NCBI RefSeq assembly: GCF_021347895.1
Contig: NC_067129.1
Span: forward strand, 28,991,690 to 29,055,689
Source of the DNA: Acanthochromis polyacanthus
Lineage: Eukaryota; Chordata; Actinopteri; Pomacentridae
Length of the DNA stretch: 64,000 nucleotides
Direction: 5' to 3'
Shown here: positions 11,170-20,929 of the stretch, in pieces
Position numbering within the stretch: the stretch's first letter is position 1
Layout: every line of letters begins with the position of its first letter
Notes under the pieces: generated by a model
What the model saw: only the letters and a program-made list of their open reading frames with translations
What the model was told of the DNA's origin: nothing
The model's database searches: none
Program-made: the position numbers and the translations under genes

Positions 11170-12189
11170 ATGAAGACCAAGGAACACACCATGCAGGTCC
11201 CAGATACTGTTGTGGAGAAGTTTAAAGCCGGATTTGGATACAAAAAGATTTCCCAAGCTTTAAACATCTCAAGGAGCACCGTGCAAGCAATCATGTTGAA
11301 ATGGAAGGAGTATCAGACCACTGCAAATCTACCAAGACCCGGCCGTCCCTCTAAACTTTCACCTCCAACAAGGAGAAGACTGATCAGAGATGCAGCCAAG
11401 AGGCCCATGATCACTCTGGATGAACTGCAGAGATCTACAGCTGAGGTGGGAGAGTCTGTCCATAGGACAACAATCAGTCGTACACTGCACAAATCTGGTC
11501 TTTATGGAAGAGTGGCAAGAAGAAAGCCATTTCTCAAAGATATCCATAAAAAGTCTGGTTTGAAGTTTGCCACAAGCCACCTGGGAGACACACCAAACAT
11601 GTGGAAGAAGGTGCTCTGGTCAGATGAAACCAAAATGGAACTTTTTGGCCACAATGCAAAACGATATGTTTGGCATAAAAGCAACACAGCTCATCACCCT
11701 GAACACACCATCCCCACTGTCAAACATGGTGGTGGCAGCCTCATGGTTTGGGCCTGCTTTTCTTCAGCAGGGACAGGGAAGATGGTTACAATTGATGGGA
11801 AGATGAATGGAGCCAAATACAGGAGCATTCTGGAAGAAAACCTGTTGGAGTCTGCAAAAGACCTGAGACTGGGACGGAGATTTATCTTCCAACAGGACAA
11901 TGATCCAAAACATAAAGCCAAATCTACAATGGAATGGTTCACAAATAAACGTATCCAGGTGTTAGAATGGCCAAGTCAAAGTCCAGACCTGAATCCAATG
12001 GAGAATCTGTGGGCAGAGCTGAAGACTGCTGTTCACAAACGCTCTCCATCCAACCTCACTGAGCTCCAGCTGTTTTGCAAGGAAGAATGGGCAAGAATTT
12101 CAGTCTCTGGATGTGCAAAACTGATAGAGACATACCCCAAGCGACTTGCAGCTGTAATTGCAGCAAAAGGTGGCGCTACAAAGTATTAA
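11170..12189 (+). CDS. Tc1-like transposase, intact
   Basis: The 339-residue protein matches the usual length of Tc1 transposases (about 340). It catalyses cut-and-paste transposition in the nucleus, binding the element's TIRs. From the N-terminus: a first helix-turn-helix (about 10-45), a GRPSK linker (58-62) that resembles the AT-hook-like GRPR motif, a second helix-turn-helix (about 63-118), then the catalytic domain. The catalytic triad is D152 (in WSDETK), D243 (in QQDNDPKH) and E278 (in SPDLNPMEN); 34 residues separate the last two, the DD34E signature of Tc1. The glycine-rich KHGGGS motif is at 185-190. There are no stops or frameshifts, and the gene is uninterrupted by introns. The start is the first ATG after the TATA box; a second ATG at codon 8 is possible but would remove residues ahead of the first helix. 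Confidence 0.96.
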   Translation: MKTKEHTMQVPDTVVEKFKAGFGYKKISQALNISRSTVQAIMLKWKEYQTTANLPRPGRPSKLSPPTRRRLIRDAAKRPMITLDELQRSTAEVGESVHRTTISRTLHKSGLYGRVARRKPFLKDIHKKSGLKFATSHLGDTPNMWKKVLWSDETKMELFGHNAKRYVWHKSNTAHHPEHTIPTVKHGGGSLMVWACFSSAGTGKMVTIDGKMNGAKYRSILEENLLESAKDLRLGRRFIFQQDNDPKHKAKSTMEWFTNKRIQVLEWPSQSPDLNPMENLWAELKTAVHKRSPSNLTELQLFCKEEWARISVSGCAKLIETYPKRLAAVIAAKGGATKY

Positions 12190-12190
12190 T

Positions 12191-12410
12191 GCAAGGGGGC
12201 CGAATAATATTGCACGCCCCACTTTTCAGGTTTTTTATTTGTTAAAAAAGTTTAAAATATCCAATAAATTTCATTCCACTTCACGGTTGTGTCCCACTTG
12301 TTGTTGATTCTTGACAAAAAAATTAAAATTTTATATCTTTATGTTTGAAGCCTGAAATGTGGCGAAAGGTTGAAAAGTTCAAGGGGGCCGAATACTTTCA
12401 CAAGGCACTG
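12191..12410 (-). repeat. Right terminal inverted repeat of the Tc1 element
   Basis: Starts two bases after the transposase stop codon and ends caaggcactg. Near-identity to the left TIR implies little time since insertion or recent homogenisation. Confidence 0.93.
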
Positions 12411-12802
12411 TAAATAACACTATTTATGAAATAAATAATAGCCAAATCACCCTCTCTGGGTTCTTCACAGAAAAAAAGTCCTTGGAACATTAATTTTCTG
12501 TCGTGCCGTGCACAATCTTAACAGGTAAAAGTTAAGCTTAAGTTGTCAGAGCAGAATCTCTGACTTAAATGACTCCTATGAGCAGTGTCTCAAAGGTCTT
12601 GTGTTCCTTCCTTTTAATTCCAGGCTTTCCGCTACAGTCATTCTGCAGCGGCAGCCCGCTGCTACAAAAATTCCAGCGCCACTCCTTTAATTTTTTTTTT
12701 CAAATACTCCACTGCTGCATGTCTCCACCTTCACAGCAGTCTTGCACCATGTCGGGTACTAAGGTAAACTCCAGATAACTGTGGTGCTCTCAGTATCTAC
12801 TC

Positions 12803-12804
<2 letters not shown>

Positions 12805-12840
<36 letters not shown>

Positions 12841-12841
12841 C
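12805..12841 (+). repeat. (TG)n microsatellite passing into CG repeats
   Basis: About 14 TG units followed by gcgcgcgtgcg and a G run. The alternating purine-pyrimidine tract could adopt Z-form DNA. It lies inside the hAT element. Confidence 0.95.
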
Positions 12842-13284
12842 GGGGGGGAGTGGGGAGCCTGCCGCCTACAGAAAAAAGTCCGAGAGGAAACACTGAACCT
12901 TTTGAAGGTTCCAGTAGAATGTCACGTTCTGTGCGTGTATTAGTCTCGATCGTGTGGCCAGACTGAAAAAAAAATCATAATGTGTCTCCGGTGTTGTTCA
13001 GGGGGCCGGGCCAAATGTAGAGGCGGGCCGTAGTTTGGGGACCCGATCTAACGTGTCCTTTATATCGCGTGGCCAATCTGACAGATCTGTCAGAATCTGT
13101 CAGATCAGCCACGCCCCCCACCATATGGTGATCTCTGGAGGATGGAGTCCCAGGTATTAGAGAGTGTAGGGCATAGATATGAAGAGTAGATAGGCCACGC
13201 CCCTCAGAGCGGCGTGCCTACGGAGACACAAGGCTAGTCGGGTCACGATTTGGTGTGTATGGGGCGAAAACAAAAAAAGTAACA

Positions 13285-14125
13285 ATGCCGGCTCATTGCG
13301 CTGCATTTAATGGCACACTACGTCGAACGTTGGAGACAAGGAAACTTGGAATAACTTTCCATAGGTAAGATTTTTTTTGGTTCTTTTTTCATTGTTAAAT
13401 CTTGTTCAGAGTCTATGAGAGCTAACCAGTTAGCCGCTAGCAAAACACGAACGCAAGCTAACAGCTGGACAACCAAACACCAGACGATTAATAGTAGCTG
13501 TAGTACAGCTGTACAAGCAGTAGCAGTAATAATAAAAGTACACGCAGCAGTAATAGTAATACCAAAAGTTCAAGCAGCAGTAGTAGTATAAATAGCCGTT
13601 AGAGTAGTAGAAGTATCAGCATGTGTAATAGTATTACAAGTTGTAGTAGCAGTGACAGTATCAGCAGCAGTAGTTGGTGTATTACCACTAGTAGTAGCAT
13701 TACTATTAATACCACCAATACTACCAATAGTAGTTATAAAGCCTAACTCATATATATCCAGATTACCATCTATGTTCTTCCTCCAAACCCATTTTATGAT
13801 TGGGATTTCAGGCAATTCTTTAGGACTGCTCTCAAATAATTGAAATGTTACCAAACAATGTTATACTGATCAAATTAAATAACTTTGGTCTCCAGTCTAT
13901 TGGCTACTTCTGTTCTTTGTCCTTAATTTAGTAGCATGATTTCTTTTTAGATATGCTGTTGTGTACAGACTTATTTACTTTTTTGTCTATTGTTTTTACT
14001 CCATGTAGGTTTCCCAAAGACTTTCAGCTGAGGAGGAAGTGGAAGCAGCTTTGAGGAGGGTGGGGTTTGCTGCAAGTGATGAGTCGGTGCTCTGCAGCAA
14101 ACGTTTTAAACCTGATGAGTTTTAA
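13285..14125 (+). pseudogene. THAP-domain transposase fragment, two exons, broken
   Basis: Exon 1 (13285-13364) begins MPAHCAAFNG and ends at the donor ag|gtaaga. Exon 2 starts at 14009 after a tag acceptor; the joined frame gives the THAP sequence FHRFPKDFQLRRKWKQ. A stop appears at 14052-14054; a one-base change of frame near 14049 is needed to continue the THAP consensus (LRRVGFAASDESVLCSK-F), which ends at a stop at 14123-14125. Two zinc-binding positions are lost: the second Cys is Gly (residue 10), and the His of the last C-x2-H is Arg. THAP domains bind DNA through a C2CH zinc site, so this copy should not fold normally. The transposase body is absent. Confidence 0.8.
13495..13735. repeat. 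Imperfect trinucleotide tract (agt/agc/aat) in the THAP intron
   Basis: Long runs of agtagcagtaataat-type triplets. They create open frames on both strands (for example 13570-13854 minus, rich in Thr, Ala and Ile) that are artefacts of the repeat. Confidence 0.8.
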
Positions 14126-14460
14126 ACATTTGATGAGTACCTGTGTATTGTAAATGTAAATAAACTGTATTCTGTTCCAGTCTGCCTCTATCTTGTTCTA
14201 ATCTCCTTCTTAGATGTATATAACAGCCTAGAGAGAGAGAGAAAGAAATAATTAAATAAAAATAATTAATATTAATACTTAAGTTGTTTATTGTAAAAGT
14301 TAAACAATCCTGTTCTAGTCTCTCATTGTTATATGCATATATCATCCTAAAGAGAGGTATAAAAAATAAATAGTTAATGTTAATAATAATTGTCCTTATT
14401 GTAAATGTAAATAAACTCTATCCTGTTCTAGTCTAGCTCCTTGTTATATGTATATAACAG

Positions 14461-14463
<3 letters not shown>

Positions 14464-14530
<67 letters not shown>

Positions 14531-14534
14531 TATA
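14464..14534. repeat. (TA)n microsatellite
   Basis: Near-perfect alternating TA inside the P-like element. Confidence 0.95.
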
Positions 14535-15491
14535 ATAAGAAATGAACCTTAATAAGAAATAAATAAATAGATTACATTTACAATTACATCTTTTTATCTC
14601 AAAACATTTTCTACGTATCTAAGTATTTACATTTATATATGTAATGGCTGAACTGAAGAGTCCCTGGCCTCTAGACCTAAATAATAAGAACTAAAATTGC
14701 AGGTTACATTTGGAGGAAGCCTTTTTCAGTGTTTTTTAAAAAATTTTTGGATCACATTTTTTCTATTAATAGTACATGTTTTGACATTGACAATAAAGTA
14801 GACCACACAAAAATCGGTTGAGAAATGAGCAAATTATGATTTATTTTCAATGTACATGCATTGCTTTGAATGGGAACTTCGCCTCCGTCAAGATGGCCGC
14901 CATGTAGGCATGTCGATTATCTGGCTGCTACAGTGGGCTAATCGCATCTACTCTTCATATCTATGGTGTAGGGCCCCTTGTCCCGTTCCATGGAGCAGCT
15001 TATCCACTTCCTGATCTCGATGGTCTCCTTAATTCATCGTTTGTATTTGTTGGTCTCCAACATGAAAATCCTCCCCCTGTACCAGTCCATTCTTTTACAG
15101 TGGTCCTTGATTTTAGTTTTCTTGATCGGCCTTTTCTTTTTGTGTTCCTGTGAGTCATCCAAATGTTTCCTTTTCACATTCTGTCTGGTGTTCCACAGCA
15201 GGGGGCGTGGTTGATCTGACAGATTCTGACAGATCCGTCAGATCAGCCACATTATAAAACGGACACGTCATCACACGTCTGATGACACTCTGAAGAAGAC
15301 TATAGATGCAGTCGAAATATGTCAGCAAAGTAAAACCATACTTTCCTTATTTAGTTGTCGCTTTATTCTATGATTTGTTTTCACACCAAAAATACACATC
15401 TTACTTCACGACCCTTTTATCTACATTTCTACACACACATCATTCAATTACCATGAAAACATCATTGTTTACACAGATATTCATCATTAAA

Positions 15492-16009
15492 CACCAATCA
15501 GGTGAAACATTATGACCACCTGCCTAATATTGTGTTGGTCCCCCTTATGTCGTCAAAAACACTCTGAACCATTGGACCAGAGGACCTCTATGGGTGTCCT
15601 ATGGGGTCTGGACCAGGACGTTGGCAGTGGATCCTTTGGGTTCTCTGGGTCGTGCAGTGGGTTCTCTGGGAATCAAACTGGTTCCACTGCATCCTGTTGA
15701 TGTTTGATCAGAATGGGGTCTAGGATGTTTGGAGGTCAACTCAACATCTTGGGTGATCGTCATGTTCCTCAAGATGTTCCTGATTGGTTGATGTTTTAGC
15801 GATGTGGTGGGGAGCATGTCTCAGCGACATTTGGGATTTCCATTTGTATGAAGGAGTGTTTGTTTTCTGGGACAACTTTTACTTGGATGTCTAAGTCTCA
15901 ACACAGATGCCAAAATCAAAGGTTCTCCAGTAGAACACCCCATAGAACCAATATGATCGATGTTATTCATTTCACCTGTCAGTGGTCTTAATGTTGTAGC
16001 TGATTGGTG
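15492..16009. mobile_element. Tc1/mariner-type MITE with caccaatcag ends
   Basis: The left end (caccaatcaggtgaaacatt, then atgacca) is the inverse of the right end (tggtcttaatgttgtagctgattggtg), allowing for divergence. A TA follows the right end (16010-16011); the left flank reads AA where TA is expected. I recall the left-end phrase as common in fish and frog genomes with a tgaccacctgcctaatattgtgt continuation, which is seen here. The interior is degenerate, with no usable transposase. Confidence 0.65.
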
Positions 16010-16011
16010 TA

Positions 16012-17213
16012 AATTTCACGTTTTCACACTGTTCATCAGTTTAACCCAAAAACATTAGACTACATTTATAAACACCCCATGGGAGGATTCTGCTGTTATT
16101 TCACATTTCTTCACTCCATCCAGGCTTCATCAACATTTTGCGCATTTTTTCTGTCTTTAATAACAAGAAGACAATCGTTCCACCTGAACCTTTCCAGAAG
16201 CCCAGGAGAGCCGACTCCTCCCCCCCCGGTTGTTGTTGGTGTGGGCAGCACTAAGCTGGCACTCAGCCACTGTTTACCCATTGGTGTCTTTCCATCTTCA
16301 GCTTTAATCCCCGCTGACATTCGAACAATGTCACACAGAATTAAAGTGGCACGAGCCGATCCGTCACGCAAGAGGCGATAGCGCTCACGTTGTTGGCAGC
16401 TTCCTCGTTTCAAAGTTTTGTAATGAAAATGCTTTGTGGTGTTAACCCACATGCTGCCTCAGGGACAATTTTACACTTTCTATTTTGGATTTTTGGGATC
16501 ATTTTGGCTGTGTAAAAACATAACATGTCATTATAGTTGGTGCACACACAAAAAAAAGTTACACCCAGGACCAAAAAGACAAAAATATTCCCAATAAAAC
16601 TTTTTATGTTTTATTTTTTTGGAGTACATGGAAACTCATGCCTACAAACTGAATAAAATATACCTAATAATAATAATAATTAATGAAAATACATGCTGTA
16701 ATTTCTTTCATTTTTTCATTTAAACAGCTGGGGTTCAATGTATGCATTTTTACACAGACCGTTTTTGTCTTTATGGTCCTGAATGTCATTTTTTTAATGT
16801 GATACTGCACAAAAATAATTATGCCTCACAATCAATCATTGTTGTCGCTAATCACTGACATATCTCCGACTGTGATCATTTAAAAATCGGAAGATTTTAT
16901 TTATTTATTTATTTATTTATTTAAATTCTTAAAAAATCAATACCAACAAATGTAGTATTTGGACAAACTTCATTTAAAGGATTAAAATCTTGACAATGAC
17001 TGAAGCTAGACATAAAATCTAATTCAGTGAAAGTGGAAAATATAATTAATCTTTCACATATTTTTTTATTTTATTTTTTGGATGTGGACAGTTTTGTCTT
17101 TAAGGACAACTCTTCAATGACAATTTTAAAAAATGCATTTAAATGAGTAAAAAAATTAAATGAATTTGTTACTTATTTAATAAAAATGTCAAATCATTTT
17201 ATTTTTAACAGTT
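16012..17213. other. AT-rich stretch, no gene seen
   Basis: It includes a short (TTTA)n tract at about 16893-16922. The 16070-16470 portion has mixed composition and could be conserved non-coding, with open frames on both strands but no domain. Confidence 0.35.
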
Positions 17214-17222
17214 TTTCAAAAA

Positions 17223-17559
17223 GGTAGTGTCTACAGATACGGACCCGTACCCAAAGCCTGTGGCCTACGGATACGGCACTTTCCATTTGCCAGACAGATA
17301 CGGACCCGTACGCAAGTCTCGCGAGTCAAGAAGCTGCTAACCACTGCAAACTGTTGAAAGGTAAGCAAAGGTTAAGGTTAGGGTTAGTGTTAGGGTCAGG
17401 TTTAGGGTCCGTACCTGTAGTACAGATGTTACGGGTCCGTACCGCTAGCGTCTACCGGGAGTCACGTGACCAGATCTCGCGTATCTGATTGGCAAATGGC
17501 AAGTGCCGTATCCGTAGTCCACAGGCTACGGGTACGGGTCCGTACCTCTAGCAACAACC
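17223..17559. mobile_element. MULE-like MITE, copy 1
   Basis: A 337-bp element with long complex inverted termini (left tacggacccgtaccc, right gggtacgggtccgta and further matching blocks such as tacggatacggcac and tttgccagacagatac), flanked by a perfect 9-bp TSD tttcaaaaa (17214-17222, 17560-17568). A second copy at 63495-63824 has its own 9-bp TSD. A consistent 9-bp TSD and long TIRs suggest Mutator-like (MULE) elements; there is no coding sequence. Its centre holds telomere-like ggttagggttagtgttaggg. Confidence 0.85.
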
Positions 17560-17568
17560 TTTCAAAAA

Positions 17569-18440
17569 AAGATTTATCTCATTTGCTATATTAATGATGA
17601 TATCTTGTAAAATTACAGAAAAAATATTAATTTACATGTTGACTAAAACACTTAAAAAATAGGTACTGTAAATAATGTCCACATCAAAAAATATTTTTAG
17701 AAATAGTTCTTTTACAGTGTTTTACTGTATTTCAGTCAGTTAAAAAAATCGTGAACTTACAAATATTTGCTTTAAAAAAATCCCCGTTTCTAAACCTAGT
17801 TTTTCTAACACATTTTTTACAGTGTCACTCTATTGGTTTGCCTAATGTTATTTAGTTATAGAGACAGATGCTGTTAGTTGTGGAAATGTAAATGTAGAAG
17901 ATGAATTTTTAATGTTCCATCACCGTTTAGAACTCCCTGAAGGCAGCATTAGTTGGGATGACCTCCTGCAGTCAGACAGGTTGAAGCTCGTGGATACCAG
18001 GACTAATGTGGTGATTGGACAGAAAGACTGAGCGTTCCACTGCGGTTCTGCTTAATGTGGTGTCCGTTTCCATTTCCTGGTTATTAGCGCTGAGTCATTG
18101 TGACGGCTTCCCTGGGAGTTAATTCCCTCTGCTGTTTGTCATCCGACCGCTGTGAAGATTCTTTTCTTTACTTCATTAGAGCTCCATTCTCATTTCTCAC
18201 TTTCTGTTTTCTTACTTTCAGTTTCTAACCCCAAAGTTCAGACACATTCATTTTTCTGGTGCAATATTCAAATTTCACGTGCAATATTATGATTTCATTT
18301 GCAATATTTCATTATTATGTGTGAAATTACTTTACTACCTTGGAATTGTTGCCAGTGTTACTTTCTTCTTTCCTATTGTAGTCTGATTTTAGCTCTTTTT
18401 GCTTGTGAACAAAATTGACATACATTTGTAAAAAGCATGT
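17569..18440. other. Stretch without gene or clear repeat
   Basis: AT-rich at first, mixed composition at about 17930-18190. No splice-bounded frame or transposon terminus is seen. Confidence 0.35.
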
Positions 18441-18474
18441 GTATCGTAATTTCCTGTGATGGAATCTTTGAAAC

Positions 18475-19310
18475 CCAGCAATCATTCATGTTGGTTCTTC
18501 CATAGATTTATTTGAAAGAACACCAAATCTATGGTCCAGCATGGCGGTGGCAGTATTATGCAGCTGTCAGTGTCCACAGGGTTTTACATCAACATGAGCT
18601 GAGAGGATCCATGAAGAAAGAAGTTCTTCCTCTAGAAGCAGAACCTTAAAGCTCCATTGGACAAAGAAAAGACCTTCTGGAGGAAAGTTCTGTGGTCAGA
18701 TGGAAGAAAAACTGATCACAAATATGTTTGAAGGAGAAAGGGTGAGATCTTTAACCCCAAGAACACCAAACCTAACATCAAGCATGGTGGTGGTAGTATC
18801 ATGGTCTGAGGCTTTACACAAAAAATGATTAAAAAGAGACACAAAACAGACAAAATGAGTCTTAAAATTATTAAAACAAGGCACAAAGCAATCTAAATGA
18901 TGCATAAAATGACCAAATGAGGCACATAACAGCAGAAATGAGACAAAAATCAACCAAACTTAGGCATTGAATGAACAAAATGAGACACAAAATGACCAAA
19001 CTGAGGTACAACATTACCAAAGATAGACACAAAACAATCAAAATGAAACACAAAAGCACCAAAATGAGACATTACATGACTAAATTTTTTATTGTGTATC
19101 AACCAGAAACTGCAAAATTAGAAAGAATCCACAGATTTTCAACTTTCCGACACTGTAAAGTATCGTGTTCAATCACATGAACGAAGAAAAGACCTTCTGC
19201 AGGAAAGTTCTGTGTTCAGATGGAAGAAAAACTGAAGGTGAGACCTTTAAGCCCAAGAACACCAAACCTACCATCAAGCATGGAGGTGGCAGCATCATGC
19301 TCTGTGGTTT
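18475..19310 (+). mobile_element. Tc1-like element fragments, plus orientation (copy D)
   Basis: Two pieces of the same part of a Tc1-like transposase, at about 18475-18815 and 19180-19310, each contain ttctggaggaaagttctgtg-like codons (FWRKVLCSD), a TFKPKNTKP-like stretch and the KHGGGSIM motif. They are separated by an agacacaaaa-type repeat (18816-19100). The order is rearranged and frames are broken. It belongs to the family of copies A, B and C. Confidence 0.7.
18816..19100 (+). repeat. Periodic aaaatgagacacaaaatgacc tract (R3 tail type)
   Basis: A degenerate tandem repeat of roughly 15-24 bases built on aatgagacacaaa and aatgaccaaa. The same tract forms the tail of R3 copies at 35850-36560 and 63150-63440. 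Confidence 0.7.
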
Positions 19311-19930
19311 TCTAGAAGAGCTTCTGAACTGGTTTCAGACTGGATGTTGGACTGGTTCTGGACTTTCTTGGGACTGGTTTATGTCTGGTTTCAGTCTTGG
19401 TTCTCTTGGTTTTGGATGAGATTTAAAGTTGATTTAGGATTTATTTGACTCTGGATCTGGTCCTGGATGAGGACTGGTTTCAGACTGTCTAGGGTGGGTC
19501 TTGTAATTTTTTAAGAGTAGTTTAGGTTTGGTTTTGGTCCTAAGTTTAAACTGGTTTTTGACTTCTTTAGGACTGGTTCGAACTGTTTTTTTTTAAACTG
19601 GTTTCGGTTTTGGTTGTGGACTGGTTTCAGACTGTATTCTGACTGGTTCTGAGCATGTTTTGGGACTGGTTTAGGTTTGATTTTGGTCCTGGTTTTAGAC
19701 CTTTTTAGGACTGGTTTCAGACTGTCTCGGGTGGGTCTTGGACATTTTTTTTCAATTCTAGTTTAAGTTTGGTTTTGGTCCCGATTTTAGATTTTTTTGC
19801 GGACTGGTTTCAAATGTTTCTAAAACTGGTTTCAGTTTTGGTTTTGAACTGGTGTCAGACTGTATTCTGACAGGTTCTGAGCATGTTTTGGGACTGGTTT
19901 AGGTTTGATTTTGGTCCTGGTTTTAGATCT
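19310..19930 (+). repeat. gactggtttcagactg minisatellite of the Tc1 family
   Basis: A long array of variants of ggactggtttcagactg, ggttttggtcctggtttt and gagcatgttttgggactgg. The same phrases, in reverse, occur inside Tc1 copies B (33100-33330) and C (59360-59450), next to the same transposase position, so the minisatellite belongs to this Tc1 subfamily. Confidence 0.75.
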
Positions 19931-20920
19931 TGTTCCATTTGGGTAAAGGCAATATTTAAGTTGGAACATTTGGAAGCTGACTTTTCTTAGAATGAAGTTG
20001 CAGTGAACCTTATTTGAGACAAATCTTTAAAATTTAAGGAGGTCCAATTTAAACCAGTGATTTTAATCTTACTGGTTAAATCAATCTGGATAAAATTCAT
20101 TCAGTTGAATGTTAGCAAATGAAGCAATTCACCTAAAAATTCTCTGTTTTCACTGTGAAAATGATGCTGCAGTCTAATTGTAAAGGAGCAGGACTTTGTT
20201 CATGTCTAACCACCAACATTACAGTTAAAGCTGTAAAAATACTAAGTATAACAGATCGTTATTTTTTTAGATATGGCGGAGTAACTCTAACCTAAAACCC
20301 TCCAAAATAAAACAACACTGTTTTCACTACAGTGTTTGCCCTTTCTAATGTACCTCCATGTTTCTGATAGCAGCTCTGTGGTCATAAAAACAACCAATCC
20401 GCTGCAATAAATGTTCATCTGCCTTCTGTCTATTCTTTTTCTTTGCTATTCAAGGAAAATTGAACCTTTTAAACCACTAAATCCTCAAAATGATTCATTA
20501 GAAGCTGCTATTTTCCCCAGAAAACGGAGGTAACACAGCTGTTTTATGGATCTATGCTGTAATATGGATGTTTTTGGACACTTTTTTGACGGTTTTTCGA
20601 CTTTTAACACTAATATCTCATAAAATTCTCCCTGAATGTCTGTTTTTTCAGGTTTTTTTGTGGACATATGGCCTCAGACTGCAGCAGCGTTGTCAAAGAG
20701 CCAAAACACATGCAGCCAAAATTTAGTGTCCACGTTCCCATAAACTGGACTCCGACTCGGACCTGGAACGTATTTTATGACCTTTAAAAGATAAATGAGG
20801 TGATTTAATCTCACCTCCTCCGGTAGAAAACGAGCTCGTTAATTAGACTCTTCTTCTACAGCGAATAAAGTCCAAAATTAAACCCGCTGGCGTCGAGAAC
20901 CTTCTGCTGCATCCAACAAC
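19931..20920. other. Non-repetitive stretch, no gene seen
   Basis: No supported coding or mobile feature. The minus frame at 20485-20667 is Lys-rich and short, without motifs. Confidence 0.4.
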
Positions 20921-20929
20921 ACTCACAAC

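Larger units (their letters stand above)
10779..12410 (+). mobile_element. Complete Tc1-like transposon
   Basis: A 1632-bp element inserted at TA (10777-10778 and 12411-12412). Its terminal inverted repeats are about 215-220 bp and nearly identical; it contains a TATA box and an intact 339-codon transposase gene. All parts of a self-sufficient cut-and-paste element are present. It sits inside the hAT element, which sits inside the Penelope-like element, so it is the most recent of the three. Confidence 0.95.
10556..13045. mobile_element. Non-autonomous hAT element, split by a Tc1 element
   Basis: The termini are caggggtccccaaact on the left and the complement of cgggtccccaaact on the right, flanked by the perfect 8-bp TSD atctaacg (10548-10555, 13046-13053). 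The 8-bp TSD and the caggggtcccc ends are diagnostic of hAT. Without the nested Tc1 and its duplicated TA the element is about 856 bp. No transposase remnant is visible, so it must have been mobilised in trans. Confidence 0.88.
13172..14965 (+). mobile_element. P-like transposon relic with THAP domain
   Basis: The element has perfect 20-bp terminal inverted repeats (catagatatgaagagtagat at 13172-13191, its complement at 14946-14965), flanked by the perfect 8-bp TSD gtgtaggg (13164-13171, 14966-14973). It encodes an N-terminal THAP domain near its left end. An 8-bp TSD, 5' ca termini and an N-terminal THAP zinc finger together fit the P superfamily; Kolobok also uses THAP but targets TTAA. Everything after the THAP exons is missing, so this is an internally deleted copy, later expanded by simple repeats. 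It interrupts the GIY-YIG coding end of the Penelope-like host. Confidence 0.75.
13105..15120 (-). pseudogene. Penelope-like GIY-YIG endonuclease end, split by the P-like element
   Basis: On the minus strand, 15108 to 14974 reads KDHCKRMDWYRG, FMLETNKYKR, a TGA stop where CGA is likely ancestral, then IKETIEIRKW and MERDKGPY. After the P-like element and one TSD copy, 13163 to 13105 continues LSNTWDSILQ in a different frame, followed by the stop at 13105-13107. The IKEAI-IRK, MNRD-G and LSH-YD-LL signature closes the C-terminal GIY-YIG domain of Penelope-like elements, which nicks target DNA for reverse transcription. The stop and the frame change show it was already decayed or decayed after insertion. 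The reverse transcriptase is absent. Confidence 0.75.
10445..15375 (-). mobile_element. Penelope-like retroelement with inverted arms, host of the nest
   Basis: The left arm (about 10445-10555 plus 13054-13130) and right arm (about 15217-15375) are inverted copies of each other, with cttatttag, gactgcatct, gtcttcttcagag and gtcagaatctgtcagatc in matching order. Between the arms, minus-strand sequence encodes the end of a GIY-YIG domain typical of Penelope-like elements (see 13105-15120). The element is about 800 bp once insertions are removed, so it is a truncated copy keeping only the 3' end and an inverted copy of its 3' untranslated region. The hAT insertion at 10556 lies in the left arm and the P-like insertion at 13172 in the coding end. 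Confidence 0.75.

Noticed and set aside
11359..11942. Minus-strand and shifted frames over the Tc1 transposase
   Set aside because: They overlap an intact transposase with all catalytic residues and have no motifs of their own.
13570..13854. Thr/Ala-rich minus-strand frame
   Set aside because: It arises from triplet repeats in the THAP intron.
17360..17405. Interstitial telomere repeat
   Set aside because: The ttagggtt-like units are imperfect, only a few long, and present at the same place in both MITE copies, so they are part of the element rather than a fusion or telomere remnant.
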